This document shows, piece after piece, positions 20,984-32,281 of a stretch of 64,000 bases of DNA. Position 1 is the first letter of the stretch. Each line of letters begins with the position of its first letter. The stretch lies in contig JANFAH010000003.1 of the NCBI GenBank assembly GCA_024663395.1, positions 3,410,001 through 3,474,000 of the forward strand, in the 5' to 3' direction. The position numbers were made by a program, and so were the translations under genes. The DNA comes from Pisolithus tinctorius. Taxonomy: Eukaryota > Basidiomycota > Agaricomycetes > Boletales > Pisolithaceae. Under the pieces are notes generated by a model. The model ran no database searches, was not told where the DNA came from, and saw nothing but the letters and a program-made list of their open reading frames with translations.

Positions 20984-22627
20984 ATGTCCAAGTCGTCGCT
21001 CTCGTCTGTAGTCTCGAACCTGGTTCGTGCCTCGATGGGCGCGTCAGTACCGGCGTCCGTGCCAGACGAAGACCTCGATAGGCACGTCGCAGAACTCATT
21101 CTCAAGGAGGCCAAACAAAAAGCAGAGAGTTACACAAAATTGGGCGTGGAGGCGTATCTCCCTACTGGGTATGTCCCATTCATTCACCCTCTAGTTCTGT
21201 GCGAGTCTGTATTGAATATTTCACTTAGGCCAGACGCGAATGCTCCACGTGCTAACAAGCGGTTTCTCTCTTCTATAATCCGACGTACTGATGACCACAA
21301 CAAGACTATACTTCGTGAACAAGCCCTCGCTGCTCAGGAGATCAAACGTGCAAGAGAGGAGGAGGAGAGACGGGAGAGAAGGGCTCGTGCAGAGGAGGCT
21401 GCTGCGGCTGAGCGTTCGAGACGACGAAGTGGGCGAAGAGATTCAGATAGTTGGGGATGGGATGGGAGAAAGGACAAGGAGAGGCGTAGCATAAAGGACT
21501 GGAGTTCTGACTGGAGGAAGCAGGACGTTGGGGAGTCCGAGGATGAGCATGCGCGCGGCCGCCACGAGCGGCGTCGACGGCGCCGACGCGAAGACGACGA
21601 TTCCGAGGATGAATATAGGCGCGAAAGGGTTGAGGGACGGCGGAGCCGAAGACGGAGGGATGACGATGAGAATGACGGGATGGATGAGCACGGTCGGGAC
21701 GAGGGGCCTCGGAGGCGCCGACATCGCTCCCGCTCCCCTCCCGGTGAGCGTGACAAGGATCGGAGACGTAAGAAGAGACGGCGACATACCCCGTCAAGAG
21801 ACAGAGACTCGAGAGATGAGGGCTCCCACCGCAGCGGAGAGAATAGCAGGAAACATAGACACTATGATGACAGGGAACGCGAGCATCGTCGTCAGCGACG
21901 GCAGGAATCAAGTCACTCACGTTCGCCTTTACCCGCTGGTTCTCCAGCACTTTTGGATAGCAAAACTTCTTCGATACGCGCTCAAAGTCCGCCACCAAAG
22001 CTTCCACCGCAAGTGCCTCTCAGTAACGGGGAGGTTCCTCCAGATTCAACGCCGTTTCTACCCTCGTCATCCGAGACTCCATCCGACAGCCACTTCATGG
22101 ATGCTCGCCGAAAGGCCAAAGGCAAGCATAAGGAGATAGAGCCGACTAATTGTTTCGTTCCTAATCCATCATCATCGCCATTGCCACCTCCACAACCATC
22201 CCCGCCTCCACGTCGAAAACGCGGGCTTCCATCCGCCTCTACGTCCGTCCGTTCACCATCTGTTTCACCCCCTCCACTTCCGCCAACAGCTCTTCCATCC
22301 AAAATGGACAAATATTTCGAAGATTCTTATGATCCCCGTCTCGATGTTTCCTCACTTGCCATTCCGTCAGTTCCGAAGACCGGACTCATAGATGACACAG
22401 ACTACGCTGGCTGGGATGCGATGCTCGAATTTCTGCGGCAGCGTCGAGAGGACAAAGAAGAGAAGAAACGGCTAGAGAAGCTCGGATTCCCATCGCGAGA
22501 GATAAAACCGGAACAACTAAAAAAGAGGAAGCCTGGCGAGGCCAGTGGTGGCGACGGCATTATGAACATCGAGTACAATAAGCGGGGTAGCGTAAGAGAG
22601 TGGGATTTGGGCAAAGAAGGGGTGTAA
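20984..22627 (+). CDS. RS/RD-rich, probably nuclear, conserved fungal protein
   Basis: Two exons (20984-21168 and 21229-22627) give 527 residues. The N-terminal 80 residues are ordinary helical protein. Residues about 120-330 are dominated by Arg-Glu, Arg-Asp and Arg-Ser dipeptides, as in splicing-associated proteins. A Pro-rich middle follows. The C-terminus looks globular and conserved: SYDPRLDVSSLAIP, GWDAMLEFLRQRREDKEEK and GIMNIEYNKRGSVREWDLGK. The composition suggests pre-mRNA processing or RNA binding in nuclear speckles, but I recognise no domain. The 60-nt intron (21169-21228) is in frame and free of stops, so an unspliced transcript still encodes a full protein 20 residues longer. 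Confidence 0.7.
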   Translation: MSKSSLSSVVSNLVRASMGASVPASVPDEDLDRHVAELILKEAKQKAESYTKLGVEAYLPTGYVPFIHPLVLCESVLNISLRPDANAPRANKRFLSSIIRRTDDHNKTILREQALAAQEIKRAREEEERRERRARAEEAAAAERSRRRSGRRDSDSWGWDGRKDKERRSIKDWSSDWRKQDVGESEDEHARGRHERRRRRRREDDDSEDEYRRERVEGRRSRRRRDDDENDGMDEHGRDEGPRRRRHRSRSPPGERDKDRRRKKRRRHTPSRDRDSRDEGSHRSGENSRKHRHYDDREREHRRQRRQESSHSRSPLPAGSPALLDSKTSSIRAQSPPPKLPPQVPLSNGEVPPDSTPFLPSSSETPSDSHFMDARRKAKGKHKEIEPTNCFVPNPSSSPLPPPQPSPPPRRKRGLPSASTSVRSPSVSPPPLPPTALPSKMDKYFEDSYDPRLDVSSLAIPSVPKTGLIDDTDYAGWDAMLEFLRQRREDKEEKKRLEKLGFPSREIKPEQLKKRKPGEASGGDGIMNIEYNKRGSVREWDLGKEGV

Positions 22628-22808
22628 TGGACCTTGCCCTTTGTCCACTTTTTGCATTTGTATTTTTTGTATCATACCCAACGTCATCATAGCGGCTATG
22701 TAGTACACTTGTACAATGATTCCACAAGACGGCATTGAAGAATGGGAGAGTAGCTACTGGGATGACTCAGCGCACAAGCGCCCTCCATCAATGTCACAGC
22801 ATTCCAAA

Positions 22809-25800
22809 CTACATCCCTACGACTTGCTGGATAACCAAAATTTCCTCTGCAGACAACTGGTCGACGTTCGCTGCAAAGTTATTGGTATTCATCGCCGCAC
22901 ATTCCTTGAAAAATCCTATCAAGTGTTCCTGTTAATTTGTTAGTTAACCACTCAGGATCAGCGTGTTAAGCGTATGAACCTTCATATTGATCTGGGATAC
23001 GGGATCGTTCTTGAGATCCTCATCGTCACTTTCGTACAGAATATCGTCATTATCAAAGTTGGCACCTCTAGGGCCGAGCATCTCCGATAGAAATGCAAAC
23101 TCGTCTTCTTTGAAACCTTGATGCTGCTGCTCTTCTTCTGTCCATTCTTCGTCCTGTAGATCAGAACAGTAAGACCGGCGCGCCCAAAGCAAGCGATGAT
23201 TTCGAGGACTCACCCCGTCGTCCGAGTCAACCTCAAGGCCTTCACCAGGAATGGTGGCTGGTTCGCCATCGGAGCGTAGTTCGCGCACAAGCAGTTTAAG
23301 TGCCTTGACTGGGAACGGTATTGACGTGAACTCATGGGGGACTAGGTACAATCATAATCAGTATCTCATCACGATCATAACCCACACCACACAAGCCACA
23401 AGAAAAGCGGAAGAACGATGCGTACTTGTCTTGGTCTTCGACCGGGTCATGATCACTGTGCCAGCGAACACAACCCCCGTTAAACGAAGAATGGATACAG
23501 AGGAAGTAATCAAACAAGTAGACTCACCATTCTTAGTTTCAGGTTTGACGATGATGTCTCCCTTGACCCTCAGGTTCCGAAGGCTAGGTCTAGCAGACGC
23601 ATACAGCCGGGAAAGTGCAATGGTACTGATGCGTGTAGGCCAGAAGCCCTGGAAAGTCTCCGCGTTCTCGCACCACGTGTGGATAACTATGTCGAGTGCG
23701 CTTCTGTCTTGCACCCGCGTCGATTCCAAGAGAGAGATTAGTGTATCAGCTTGATTGTAGACCAAGAAAGCGAAGGGAATGACGAGGCTTTGCAAGAACG
23801 TAGCAGTCTTCGCGGTCAACATTCTTTGGGCCATTGCGCGCAGGAGTTCGGGGAGCACTGGAAGGACCGACTCTCCAACACGACGCAGAAGGTGGGTGAT
23901 AAGATCACCAATTACTAGGCCACCAGATTCGTCTTCATTTTGCAGGAGCTTCGCAACGAGCTTGAGTATGTGATCCAATCCAGACTGAGAATTGGAGTCG
24001 GACCAAGAGAGGATTTGCGAACAGTCCTTGCGGACAATCAAGGTGATGCAGACAATACCGTTCTAGAAGGACAATCAGGGCAAAAAGTTCGCACTCCCTT
24101 GGTAACGTACATACCTGTAACACATCCCGGTCTTCTGCATGTTCCAGGCAATTGAACAGACTAGGTGCAAGATGGGCAAAGAAGCCCTCCCCAAGTCCAC
24201 CCTCCGGCCCTCCGCGGACGAGACTAGAAACCAGGTCGATAGCTGATCCGGCAATCCAAGGTTCATCGGGCTTAGCGTTTGCAATCGCAGTACACAGTGT
24301 GGGCAAAGCCTGTTTAACCACGGTCTCGTACATCCCGTTAGCACGAGAAGCAGCGAGGGATTCCAATATCTCTGTGAAGATCGAGAGGAAAATAGGGTCT
24401 GATCATATTTTTAATGTTATTACTGACCACAAAATGTCCGTTGATAGCTCACCTTTATTATTTTTGGCCCAAACCTCTAGTACAGCGATGACAAGCGAAT
24501 TGGCAAGATCTTGGGATAGCCATGAGCCCTTGTCAACGTCCAAAACTACCGACATCGCTTCGAGGACAAGAGACAGCGTATCTTCCGTGGTGACGAGAAG
24601 GAATGGCCCAAGGTCTTGGGTTATCCGCGGTGCGAACGGTCTTACAGCAGAATCTTCTGCGCCTTCACAGAAACTGAACGATCTAAGTATAAAGGCATGC
24701 GAAATTGGTTGAATTCCTTACTTGTGGATTGCTTTGACAGCGGATACTTTGACGGGGATTCCGGCAACATTCGATTCCAGGACCTGTGTTGCTGCCTCCA
24801 GGTACTGACCGGCTATTTGCAACGGCAAAAGTTTGGCAAACTGGCTAGCAAAGACGAAGGCTCTGCCTTGCAAGAATGGGAATTCTGATGGAACACTTCA
24901 TCAATCGTGTTAACAGCAAAAGAAAAGACAACTTACGAGTTTGGGTAAGGATGGATGGGATAAGGTTTGCAAGGAGGTCTTCGATATCTATAGGTTTTGT
25001 ACGACCTGATTCAACCTCGTCATCAATGCATTCTAGTATGTCTTCGGCATGGGACCCAATGACTGCGAGTGCAGCTTCTAAAGCTTTCCACCTGTAGGAA
25101 ATCTCAATACCAAAATACGCACAATGTAGGTTTTGTGGGCTACCAGTCAATTGCCCCGCCATCACGAGCGAGGTGGGAATTCGTGATGGTTCGCTGAAGC
25201 TGCTCTTGCAAAATAGTGCACACTTGCGCTGCCGAGCGATCCAACAGGGTCTGTTAATGATCTGCACGTCAATCAAGTCATAAGATAGGAATAGTGCGCC
25301 CGCACGTAAAGCAATTCGAAGCCAGCAGGTCGGACGCCATACGTCTGAATTTCGTCTTCTTCCTGTGCAACAAAAGCATTTGCATTTGCTGCCCACATCT
25401 CCTCCTGGGAAGGTGTAAGAGTTGGGAAGTGAATATTGTAATTAGTTACTGACATCCTCAGCAGTCATTTGCGTATACTGGAAGATTGCCGCGACTACAG
25501 CGCCTAGGTTTTGTGTTTGTGTCAATAGCCACTCTCTGGCCTTTCCTCCTCGGGCTACATTTGAAAGGAAATCAAATATCGGGCAAATCAGGTGTGGAAG
25601 TTCTACGGCTTCGTCTTCCGATGATCCAGGGGCATTTTCGGACGCGGTGATATAACAGCGGTTATAGGTGACGTATATTACTTGCAAGTGGTGGAGCGCA
25701 GCATTCAGGTAGTCTGGCAGGTAAGCGACCATTGCGCGCTGGAACGAAGTATGGATCGTGTCAAGGGTCTGCAACACGCCACATTTCGTGAGCAAGCCCG

Positions 25801-26887
25801 AGTTCCAGCAAATTTCCACAAACCTTGAAAACTTGTATTCTGACAGACAGCCCGTCCCAATTCTCCTGGTTAGAGAGATCTTGAGCAGGATCGAGATTTA
25901 AAAGCACTCTGAAGGCATCCAACCACACGGGTAGAATGGTTGAGGTAGCTTCCTTCACCGCCTCGGGATGCTGACCTTTGACCATGTAAAGGGCAGTGAC
26001 ACATTGGCGGAAGACGGAGACAGCTCGCGCTCGGGTCAGGGGCATATGTTGCTAATTTTCGGGGTAGTTATCAGCATAAGACAGGAACTCGTTACGGAGG
26101 AACTCACGTCTGGGGCGCCAAGAATCGCCAAAAGCACTGGCAGGAGTTGGCGGAGAACGGGCAATATTTGATCTTCTGTTAGGTCAGATTTTATGAATTC
26201 AGTGAGCACTTGCATGGATCCATGGACAGCATCTGGAGAATTAGAAGAGATAAGCTGAATTAGAGAACTCAGGAGATCGGGGTATTCATCTGGCCAGTCA
26301 CAGCTGGCAATTGACGACAGTGTACGGGCCTGGGTATGCCAAAGTCAACCTCTAAAAACCGTTCTATGTATGCTATCACCACTTGCACTTAGTGATCTTA
26401 TTTTGCGATTTGGGTCTGAGAGTCCCTGAAAAACTGCGTGGCGGATCTGACATTTTACCTGAAAAAGAACGTGAATAAAAGTCATGGACAACGAAAGTAA
26501 GGGGTACCTCTACGGACGGAGAGTTTCCCTTGAACGACGGAAAATACGGTGACCATCGTTCGGTCACGTACTTTCTTAGGACGATGCCCGCGGAGTGCTT
26601 CGCGCAGGTAAGACGCGTGAAACAGAGAGATACGAGTCACTTATCTGTCGGATGGACACATCCACATTCTGTGCCAATGCCAGTTGCGAAAGGGCGAAAC
26701 CAGCTTCTATTAAACGCGTCAGATCGACATGAGATCAAAGAAGGCATGGTTTATGGATGACTTCGGACGAGCCTTGGTGCTGAAGAACTTCAGAAAGGTT
26801 CAGCTCAGCTGACATTCGCCTGTTTGCATCTGAGCTCAAGGTGTCGGCCAGAATGTCTTGGATACTGTTCGACGTCGTCGCCATCAT
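22809..26887 (-). CDS. KAP114: Importin-9 / karyopherin KAP114-like nuclear import receptor
   Basis: Importin-beta superfamily receptor carrying cargoes such as histones H2A-H2B and TBP into the nucleus. I trace about 18 exons on the minus strand. Landmarks: MATTSNSIQDILADTLSS at the start; VKCQIRHAVFQGLSDPNRKI and CDWPDEYP in the first HEAT repeats; ARAVSVFRQCVTALYMVKGQ; ANAFVAQEEDEIQTYGVRPA; GDLITHLLRRVGESVLPVLP; WCENAETFQGFWPTRIST; and the acidic C-terminal part FDNDDILYESDDEDLKNDPV. The last exon encodes EHLIGFFKECAAMNTNNF and stops at 22809-22811. Most junctions are canonical, but three near the 5' end (about 26761, 26644 and 26382) do not splice in frame as given. It is divergent from the next gene, with start codons 234 bases apart. 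Confidence 0.85.
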
Positions 26888-27121
26888 GCACGTTGATGAA
26901 GATTGTTGCAAGCCTCGCCTCTGCACCTTATAACAGCGTGTATGGCACGCTTATCACGTGATAGCCCCATCGGCGTTGACGGCAATTGCCGGGTGGCAAG
27001 CTGAAAGGGCCTGGCTGGAGGCCCCTTCTTTTTCCCTCCCAGTACTATTTACGCCCTCGCGCATTGTACGCCCTTGAGCATTCAGTACTGACCCCCTTTG
27101 CACGATACAGAAATAAGTAAG

Positions 27122-29963
27122 ATGGGTGGTGCAGGCCAGAGCGGGGGTGGCGGCTCTGTTTCTTCAGGGCCTCTCACTGAACGCCGGACGTCTACCCGGC
27201 AGGCGAAGAAAAGGCGTATTGCCGCTCCTGAATCCGACCAATATGAGGAGGATGTCGGGGATGTGGCACCCAAGAAGAAGAAACCTCGCAGGGGCCCACT
27301 GGCGGGAAGGTTGGCGGGCCTCATGGAAATGCCCATGGATATACTCTTCGAGGTGCGCCCCTGAATCTACCCTTAACCGACCGGAACTTAGTTGAACCGT
27401 TGTGCAGATCTTTGGGCACCTAAACCCCTTGGACGTACTTCGCCTTGCCCGGACTACAAAGCAGTTTAGGCGCGTCCTCATGGACCGGTCTGCTCGCTGT
27501 ATTTGGATTGCCGCTCGCAATAACCTGCCGGACCTCCCAGACTGCCCACCCTTCATGAGTGAGCCTCAATTTGCCAACCTTGTTTTCGACACCCATTGCC
27601 ATGTGAGCCCTAGCCTTTCTTGATCTTCTTACAATTCTCAGTTTGATATCTAGGAATGCCTGGCCCCTAACACCCGTTCTGTGGACTGGTGTCTCGCTCG
27701 ACGTATTTGTATGAAATGTACGAAAGATTGGTAGGTTACACCACTTGTCAGCTATTCGAAACTTCCTCATCTTCGTCCAGCATGGTCGAAGAGAATTACG
27801 CTTACGGTCCAGGGTCGCCATACGCGGCAGTGCCTAGTAAGCTGGGCAGTGAGTACATGAACACGATTCCATGTAGTTCATCACGTTAATTGGGCATGGG
27901 CACGTCAGAGCGAGGACGTCAGTGCTACTACAGGAAGGACTTGGAGGAATTCCATCGGAAGAGAGTTTCTCTAACAGACCCTCAAGAACGTGAGAAGTTC
28001 GTTGGAGAGTGTAAGGCCCGTGTTCTCGAAATGAACAAGGTAGTCGTTTGTTCCGCAAGACTTGTAGTGCCCTCTAATGCTCTGTCCTCAGCATGGCGTA
28101 TTGTTGGATGCATGGGCCCTTAGGCAGGCGAGTGCTCGATCTATGGAGTTGGAAAACTTGAGGGGTGCAAGGAAACAAGCGTAGGTTTAGTACTGTGTTC
28201 TTTTCGCTTCAGGTTTTGAATCCCGCTCCTTAGAATCATCGAGGAACTGACCAAACTTGGTTGGGGACCCGAAATAGAGCAGATCCCTCCGTACGATGAC
28301 CTTGGTAATCACAGGCTGGTGAAACAGCCCACTCGCCTGACGTCCCGCAGTACGTAGGCTCACTTTTGCGCCTCCTCGCGGTTCCCTGAACCTTGTTTTA
28401 GTATGGAGCAATATCAGGCTAGAAATGATCAAGCATATGGAGGACCTAAGAGCTCGCCGTCTTCAGCGCGAGCGCAAAGCATTGGTGTTTTCCCGCAAGC
28501 AGCTTGCCATCTCAATTCTCCGCACATATAAGCGGGAGCAACTACCATTTACAGATATTATGCCCGAACCAATGGACTTTTGTACGTTCCCTGAAGTGTC
28601 CGCCATCATAGACCTCCCGACGGAAACAGCGGTAACGGAAGCTAGCTTTGCGGGCGTAGTTTCCCGGTTGGGCGAACTAATTGCTCAGTGGCGTATCCGC
28701 ACCCACAACAGTTTCATCGACAAGTTTAAAGATGCATTGTCCTCAAAACACCAACGGACTGCTGATGCCTTGGTGGAGAAACAAACCAACGGCGAAGCCA
28801 AGGCTAGTGCTTCATCGTCAACTGATGTGAAAGGGAAAGGCAAAGCAAAAGCTGTCGAACCTCCTCTGCCAGATAAAGCAGAGCTTGTCAAAGTTCTTTC
28901 GCTCGCTACCACGGTGTTCCGCTGTGACCATTGCGCTGCTGATTCGTGGATGACCTACGGCGATCCTTTCCAGGGTTTTCCATCGAAGCACTCTGCGTCA
29001 GCCATTCCGCTCTTCTATCCGAAGGTCATGGGTCACCATTGTTTAACTAAGGGACGGGCACAAGAGAGTCCGATCACAGCCTCAGAGCCGATCAGTGAAC
29101 TCAGGTGGTACCACCGGCATGTACGTACGCAGTGGACATGTGCACATCTCCGAATCGACGAACAAGCTGAAGCAGTCGCCTCTAACATCATCGTTGCATG
29201 TGATCGAGATCCACTTACTACCACAACGGCCGAGATGGACACATTGGACCCGAAGTTGGCCTGTCTCAGCTGTCCTAAGTGGGACCCCGTAGTCAAGGAT
29301 TCGTGTAGAGCTTCCGTGTTTGGTTGGCGCGCAGCGGTGGGTTTATCTGCCCACTTGACCTGACCCCACATTTACATCGTTACTAGTTCATTCACTCCGT
29401 TCAAAACCACAACCGCGATGCCAGCGGGGTGAAGTGGCAACTCCTCGATGAAAACCTTGTGAAGGACATTGAGAACCTAGATGTTAACTTGCCTTCTCCG
29501 GAGCCCTCCTTGATTGCAACGTTCATGTCGGCCGTCCTCGGGACAGAATTACATAGTACCAACGAGGACAACACATGGCTCTGTGCTCACTGCATGGATC
29601 TTCCCGAAGAAAAGGATTGTTTGATACTCTCCAAGGTGAAGAGTCATCTGTCCGCTGCGTATGTCGTCGAGTCATTTGTCATTTCACCTGACTGAAACAC
29701 TCTGCAGGCACGGGGTGGATGAACCCCAGGAAAATCAGGACTACTATCGAGATTACGAGGCCCCGCAAGGGCGTCGAAACCCATACACACCCAATCTCAA
29801 GATTGCTTTAACGATGGAAAGGTCTTCAGTTGTAGCTTTCCCTGATGGCTATATGTCAGATGATAGCTACGATAGCTACGATAGCTATGGGTGCCTATGT
29901 GACGCCTGTGGTGACTACCACGACGAGTTTGACGAGTACGACGATTACCCGTTCTTCCTTTAA
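27122..29963 (+). CDS. Large F-box protein with Cys-rich segments and acidic tail
   Basis: Begins MGGAGQSGGGGS with a Lys/Arg-rich nuclear-targeting-like stretch (TRQAKKRRIAA, KKKKPRRGPL). The F-box follows: MEMPMDILFE joined across an intron to IFGHLNPLDVLRLARTTKQF. A CMKCTKDC cluster comes next, then a coiled segment with YYRKDLEEFHRKR, a second possible metal site CDHCAADSW, and a C-terminal tail rich in Tyr/Asp with three DSY repeats, ending DDYPFFL. Reliable exons include 27122-27352, 27408-27602 and 27654-27730; later exons join canonically up to 29961-29963. Around 27730-27752 the frame meets TAG, avoidable only by a 21-nt intron. This architecture is common in basidiomycete F-box families. 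The gene may be functional or lightly damaged. Confidence 0.7.
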
Positions 29964-30194
29964 GGGCGATCTTCCCTATTTTTCAAGAGAAATTACGATT
30001 TCAGCTCTGGCTCTAATTGCACCTTCACGCATTTGTCTGCGCACTTTTGTTTATTCTGGCTTCACTACCGTACAGCCTGCGTTCTCGTAATTTTTGCTGG
30101 GACAATGTTCTCTGTTGTCTGTGCTTCAGATCCGGATATGTACTTTAACATAGCGGCCCATGAAAAGGAACATGTATTGTTATTGTGAATGCAC

Positions 30195-31076
30195 CTAAAC
30201 TACAAGTTCGCCCTCAACGCTTCCTGGCTCAAGGCCCAGTCGAGGGAGGACTGCCTCATAACGATCCAGGTCCTTCTGTTTCAAATACTTCAGTACCTTG
30301 GCTCGTTGGTGAACCATGCGCCGCAACGCTCTGCGATTGTCGATATCCATACGGAACTTGAGCAAATGCGCCCACAAATTGCGTATTTTCAGTGTCAGGA
30401 TAGCGGCTAAAGTGATTGAGATGAACAATGAAAAAGGAAATGTTGTGAACTGCCAAACCATACCTTGCACCTCCGGGAGACCAGTATCATTGGGAGTCTC
30501 GGGGGTGGAGAACAGTTCTATGCATCTTCTCCGGTTTTCGTACGCGATTCCCTTTGCATTCGCATTACGTAGGCTAACAAGCTTCGCAAATATGTTCGCC
30601 TTCGCAACTTCATGCTTCATAGCTTCTTCCGTCTCTCGCACTGTATCCGCGTTGAAGTGGACTCGCCCCCTCTCCGCGGAAAGAACTGGCAAGACCTCGA
30701 ACAACATCTTCTTGTTGTTTCCAGAGACACCATAGTTGAGAGCAGAGGGAATATTAACCGCTCCTTCGGGGAATTCGAGGAGTTCGTGAGCATCCTCGGA
30801 GTGGAGCTTGTCTTGTGTTATAACAGCTTTTGCGAGATCGCACTGGGGCCACTTGTCCTGACCTCCACGTGGTATACCAAGGACGGCGTGTAGACGTGCA
30901 GCATCCTTGACCCGTTTACGTTCTTCCCGTACAGCAGACTTTGACTCCTTGACTTTTTTGCGTTGTGCCAAGCAGACAGCGGATGTATGTAGCTGTACAC
31001 GCGCCGTCGATGTCACGGAGCGCGGTGTCGCTAAAGGCAAATGAGTGATCATGTTTCTGGTAGCAAAGTTGCCCAT
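30195..31076 (-). CDS. MRPS28: Mitochondrial ribosomal protein uS15m
   Basis: Small-subunit mitoribosomal protein that binds 12S/15S-type rRNA. Exons 30464-31076 and 30195-30406 give 274 residues. The N-terminus looks like a mitochondrial presequence (ITHLPLATPRSVTSTARVQL, then HTSAV). A long mitochondrion-specific extension is followed by the uS15 core: NDTGLPEVQ, then after the intron LTLKIRNLWAHL, NRRALRRMVHQRAKVLKYLK and RYEAVLPRLGL. The start is uncertain: an in-frame ATG at 31106 would add ten residues. A TATA-like element lies at 31173-31182. Confidence 0.9.
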   Translation of the reverse strand: MGNFATRNMITHLPLATPRSVTSTARVQLHTSAVCLAQRKKVKESKSAVREERKRVKDAARLHAVLGIPRGGQDKWPQCDLAKAVITQDKLHSEDAHELLEFPEGAVNIPSALNYGVSGNNKKMLFEVLPVLSAERGRVHFNADTVRETEEAMKHEVAKANIFAKLVSLRNANAKGIAYENRRRCIELFSTPETPNDTGLPEVQGMVWQFTTFPFSLFISITLAAILTLKIRNLWAHLLKFRMDIDNRRALRRMVHQRAKVLKYLKQKDLDRYEAVLPRLGLEPGSVEGELVV

Positions 31077-31172
31077 CTCACCTTGTCCAGCTAGTATTCT
31101 GTACATGAGACACGGAGAGACGCGACGGAAACAGGACTTCGAATCTACAGGCGTGGGAAATTTGTGCCGGGG

Positions 31173-31182
31173 ATATAAATAT
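31173..31182 (-). promoter_or_regulatory. TATA-like element of the uS15m gene
   Basis: atataaatat, near-palindromic, about 70-100 bases upstream of the two candidate uS15m start codons. Confidence 0.4.
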
Positions 31183-31277
31183 CGCTTTTTTCTTCTTTCT
31201 CTTTTTCTTTTACTAAGGGAGAATGCCACGCTGCGCGACGTAGAACACCCTCGACCGTCGATGACAGTGCCAGTGAC

Positions 31278-31470
31278 GAAAGTCCTGCTCTCTCAAGATA
31301 GACCCAGCATAGGAAGTGTCGTATCGACGCTTTTCCGCAGGACACGGCATGTCGACAAACGCTGGAACATATTATTCATCTTCGGTGCTCTCCTTCATAC
31401 ATCCATACCTGTAGTCGTGTACCGGAATCCATTACGGTTAACGTTCATCTAGTCCGAAATCAGGTCATAC
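31278..31470. repeat. 3'-flank repeat of the GST array, copy A
   Basis: The bases just downstream of GST copy 1 are clearly similar to those downstream of copy 2 (32861-32908 plus 33386-33520), including cgtccgaaatcagg and cttcggtgct blocks. The duplication unit therefore extended past the coding region. Confidence 0.7.
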
Positions 31471-31492
31471 ATATACTGGCTCGTGCTCCCTG

Positions 31493-32281
31493 CTAAACAC
31501 CATTACATTCTTTCTCCACATCAACAAGCAGCTTGGCCCACTTTCCATCGTGCCAGCTCGCAATTTTCTCCCACTCATCGTCGTGCAATACCCTCTTGAG
31601 CCAAAAGAGGATAGCTGCAACGATAATGTCTGCGTAGGAAAAGACGTCTCCCATCAACCACTTTCCCTCTTCCTTGTCGTACCATTCCTGACTAGTGTTG
31701 AACATCCGCTCAAGATTAGTCCAGTGCTCCTCGCGTTTTAGCCCTTCTGCAGAAAGTTCGGTAAATTTTTCTTCAAACATTGTCTCCCTTGTGGCGATGT
31801 AGAATTCCGCACTGCGCTCGTTCAAGATCTCGCTTGTGCGAACGATAGGAAATTTGAAGGCGGCCAGCAGTAGGTTGATGACCACGCTGTCGAAAGCGCG
31901 AATGAGGCCTTTGCTCTTGTTGGAGAATATGGGTTTATCAAGGTATGTCTTCTCAAGGTACTCGGCAATCTCCAAGGAATCGGTGACCAGCGCACCGGTG
32001 TTCGGGTCACTTAGAACAGGTAGGGTATACTTTTCTGTGCCATCCAGTCGCTTGCTTGGTTTGGCTCCGATCTCCTTCATTCTCGGAGCGAGATCTGGGT
32101 ACTCCACCCATTCTACCCGGAACGGAAGATTCTTGTAGCCCAGGGCGAACCTATAAGACCATGTTATACCTCAGTGGATAGGAACAAATGATGGATCCAC
32201 TTGCCTTGGCTTTGTAGTACTAGGAGACCAATGATTCCCTTCGAGCTTGGAGGGGAAGTCGTAAAGGATGAGGGGTATCAT
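31493..32281 (-). CDS. Glutathione S-transferase, FuA-like, copy 1
   Basis: Two exons (32205-32281 and 31493-32150), 244 residues. The N-terminal thioredoxin-like domain starts MIPLILYDFPSKLEGNHWSP, with the active-site region WSPSTTKPR. It continues through YTLPVLSDPNTGALVTDS, where the Asp-Ser glutathione-binding pair is expected, and EIAEYLEKTY. The C-terminal helical domain contains WLMGDVFSYADIIVAAILFW. The pattern matches basidiomycete fungal-specific GSTs related to the FuA/Ure2p-like classes, which conjugate or bind wood extractives. The first intron begins with GC (gcaagt) instead of GT. It is the first of four tandem paralogs, all on the minus strand. Confidence 0.88.

Noticed and set aside
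21342..22007. Long minus-strand ORFs opposite the RS-rich gene
   Set aside because: These are shadows: Arg/Asp/Ser-rich repeats leave the reverse frames open without encoding a recognisable protein.
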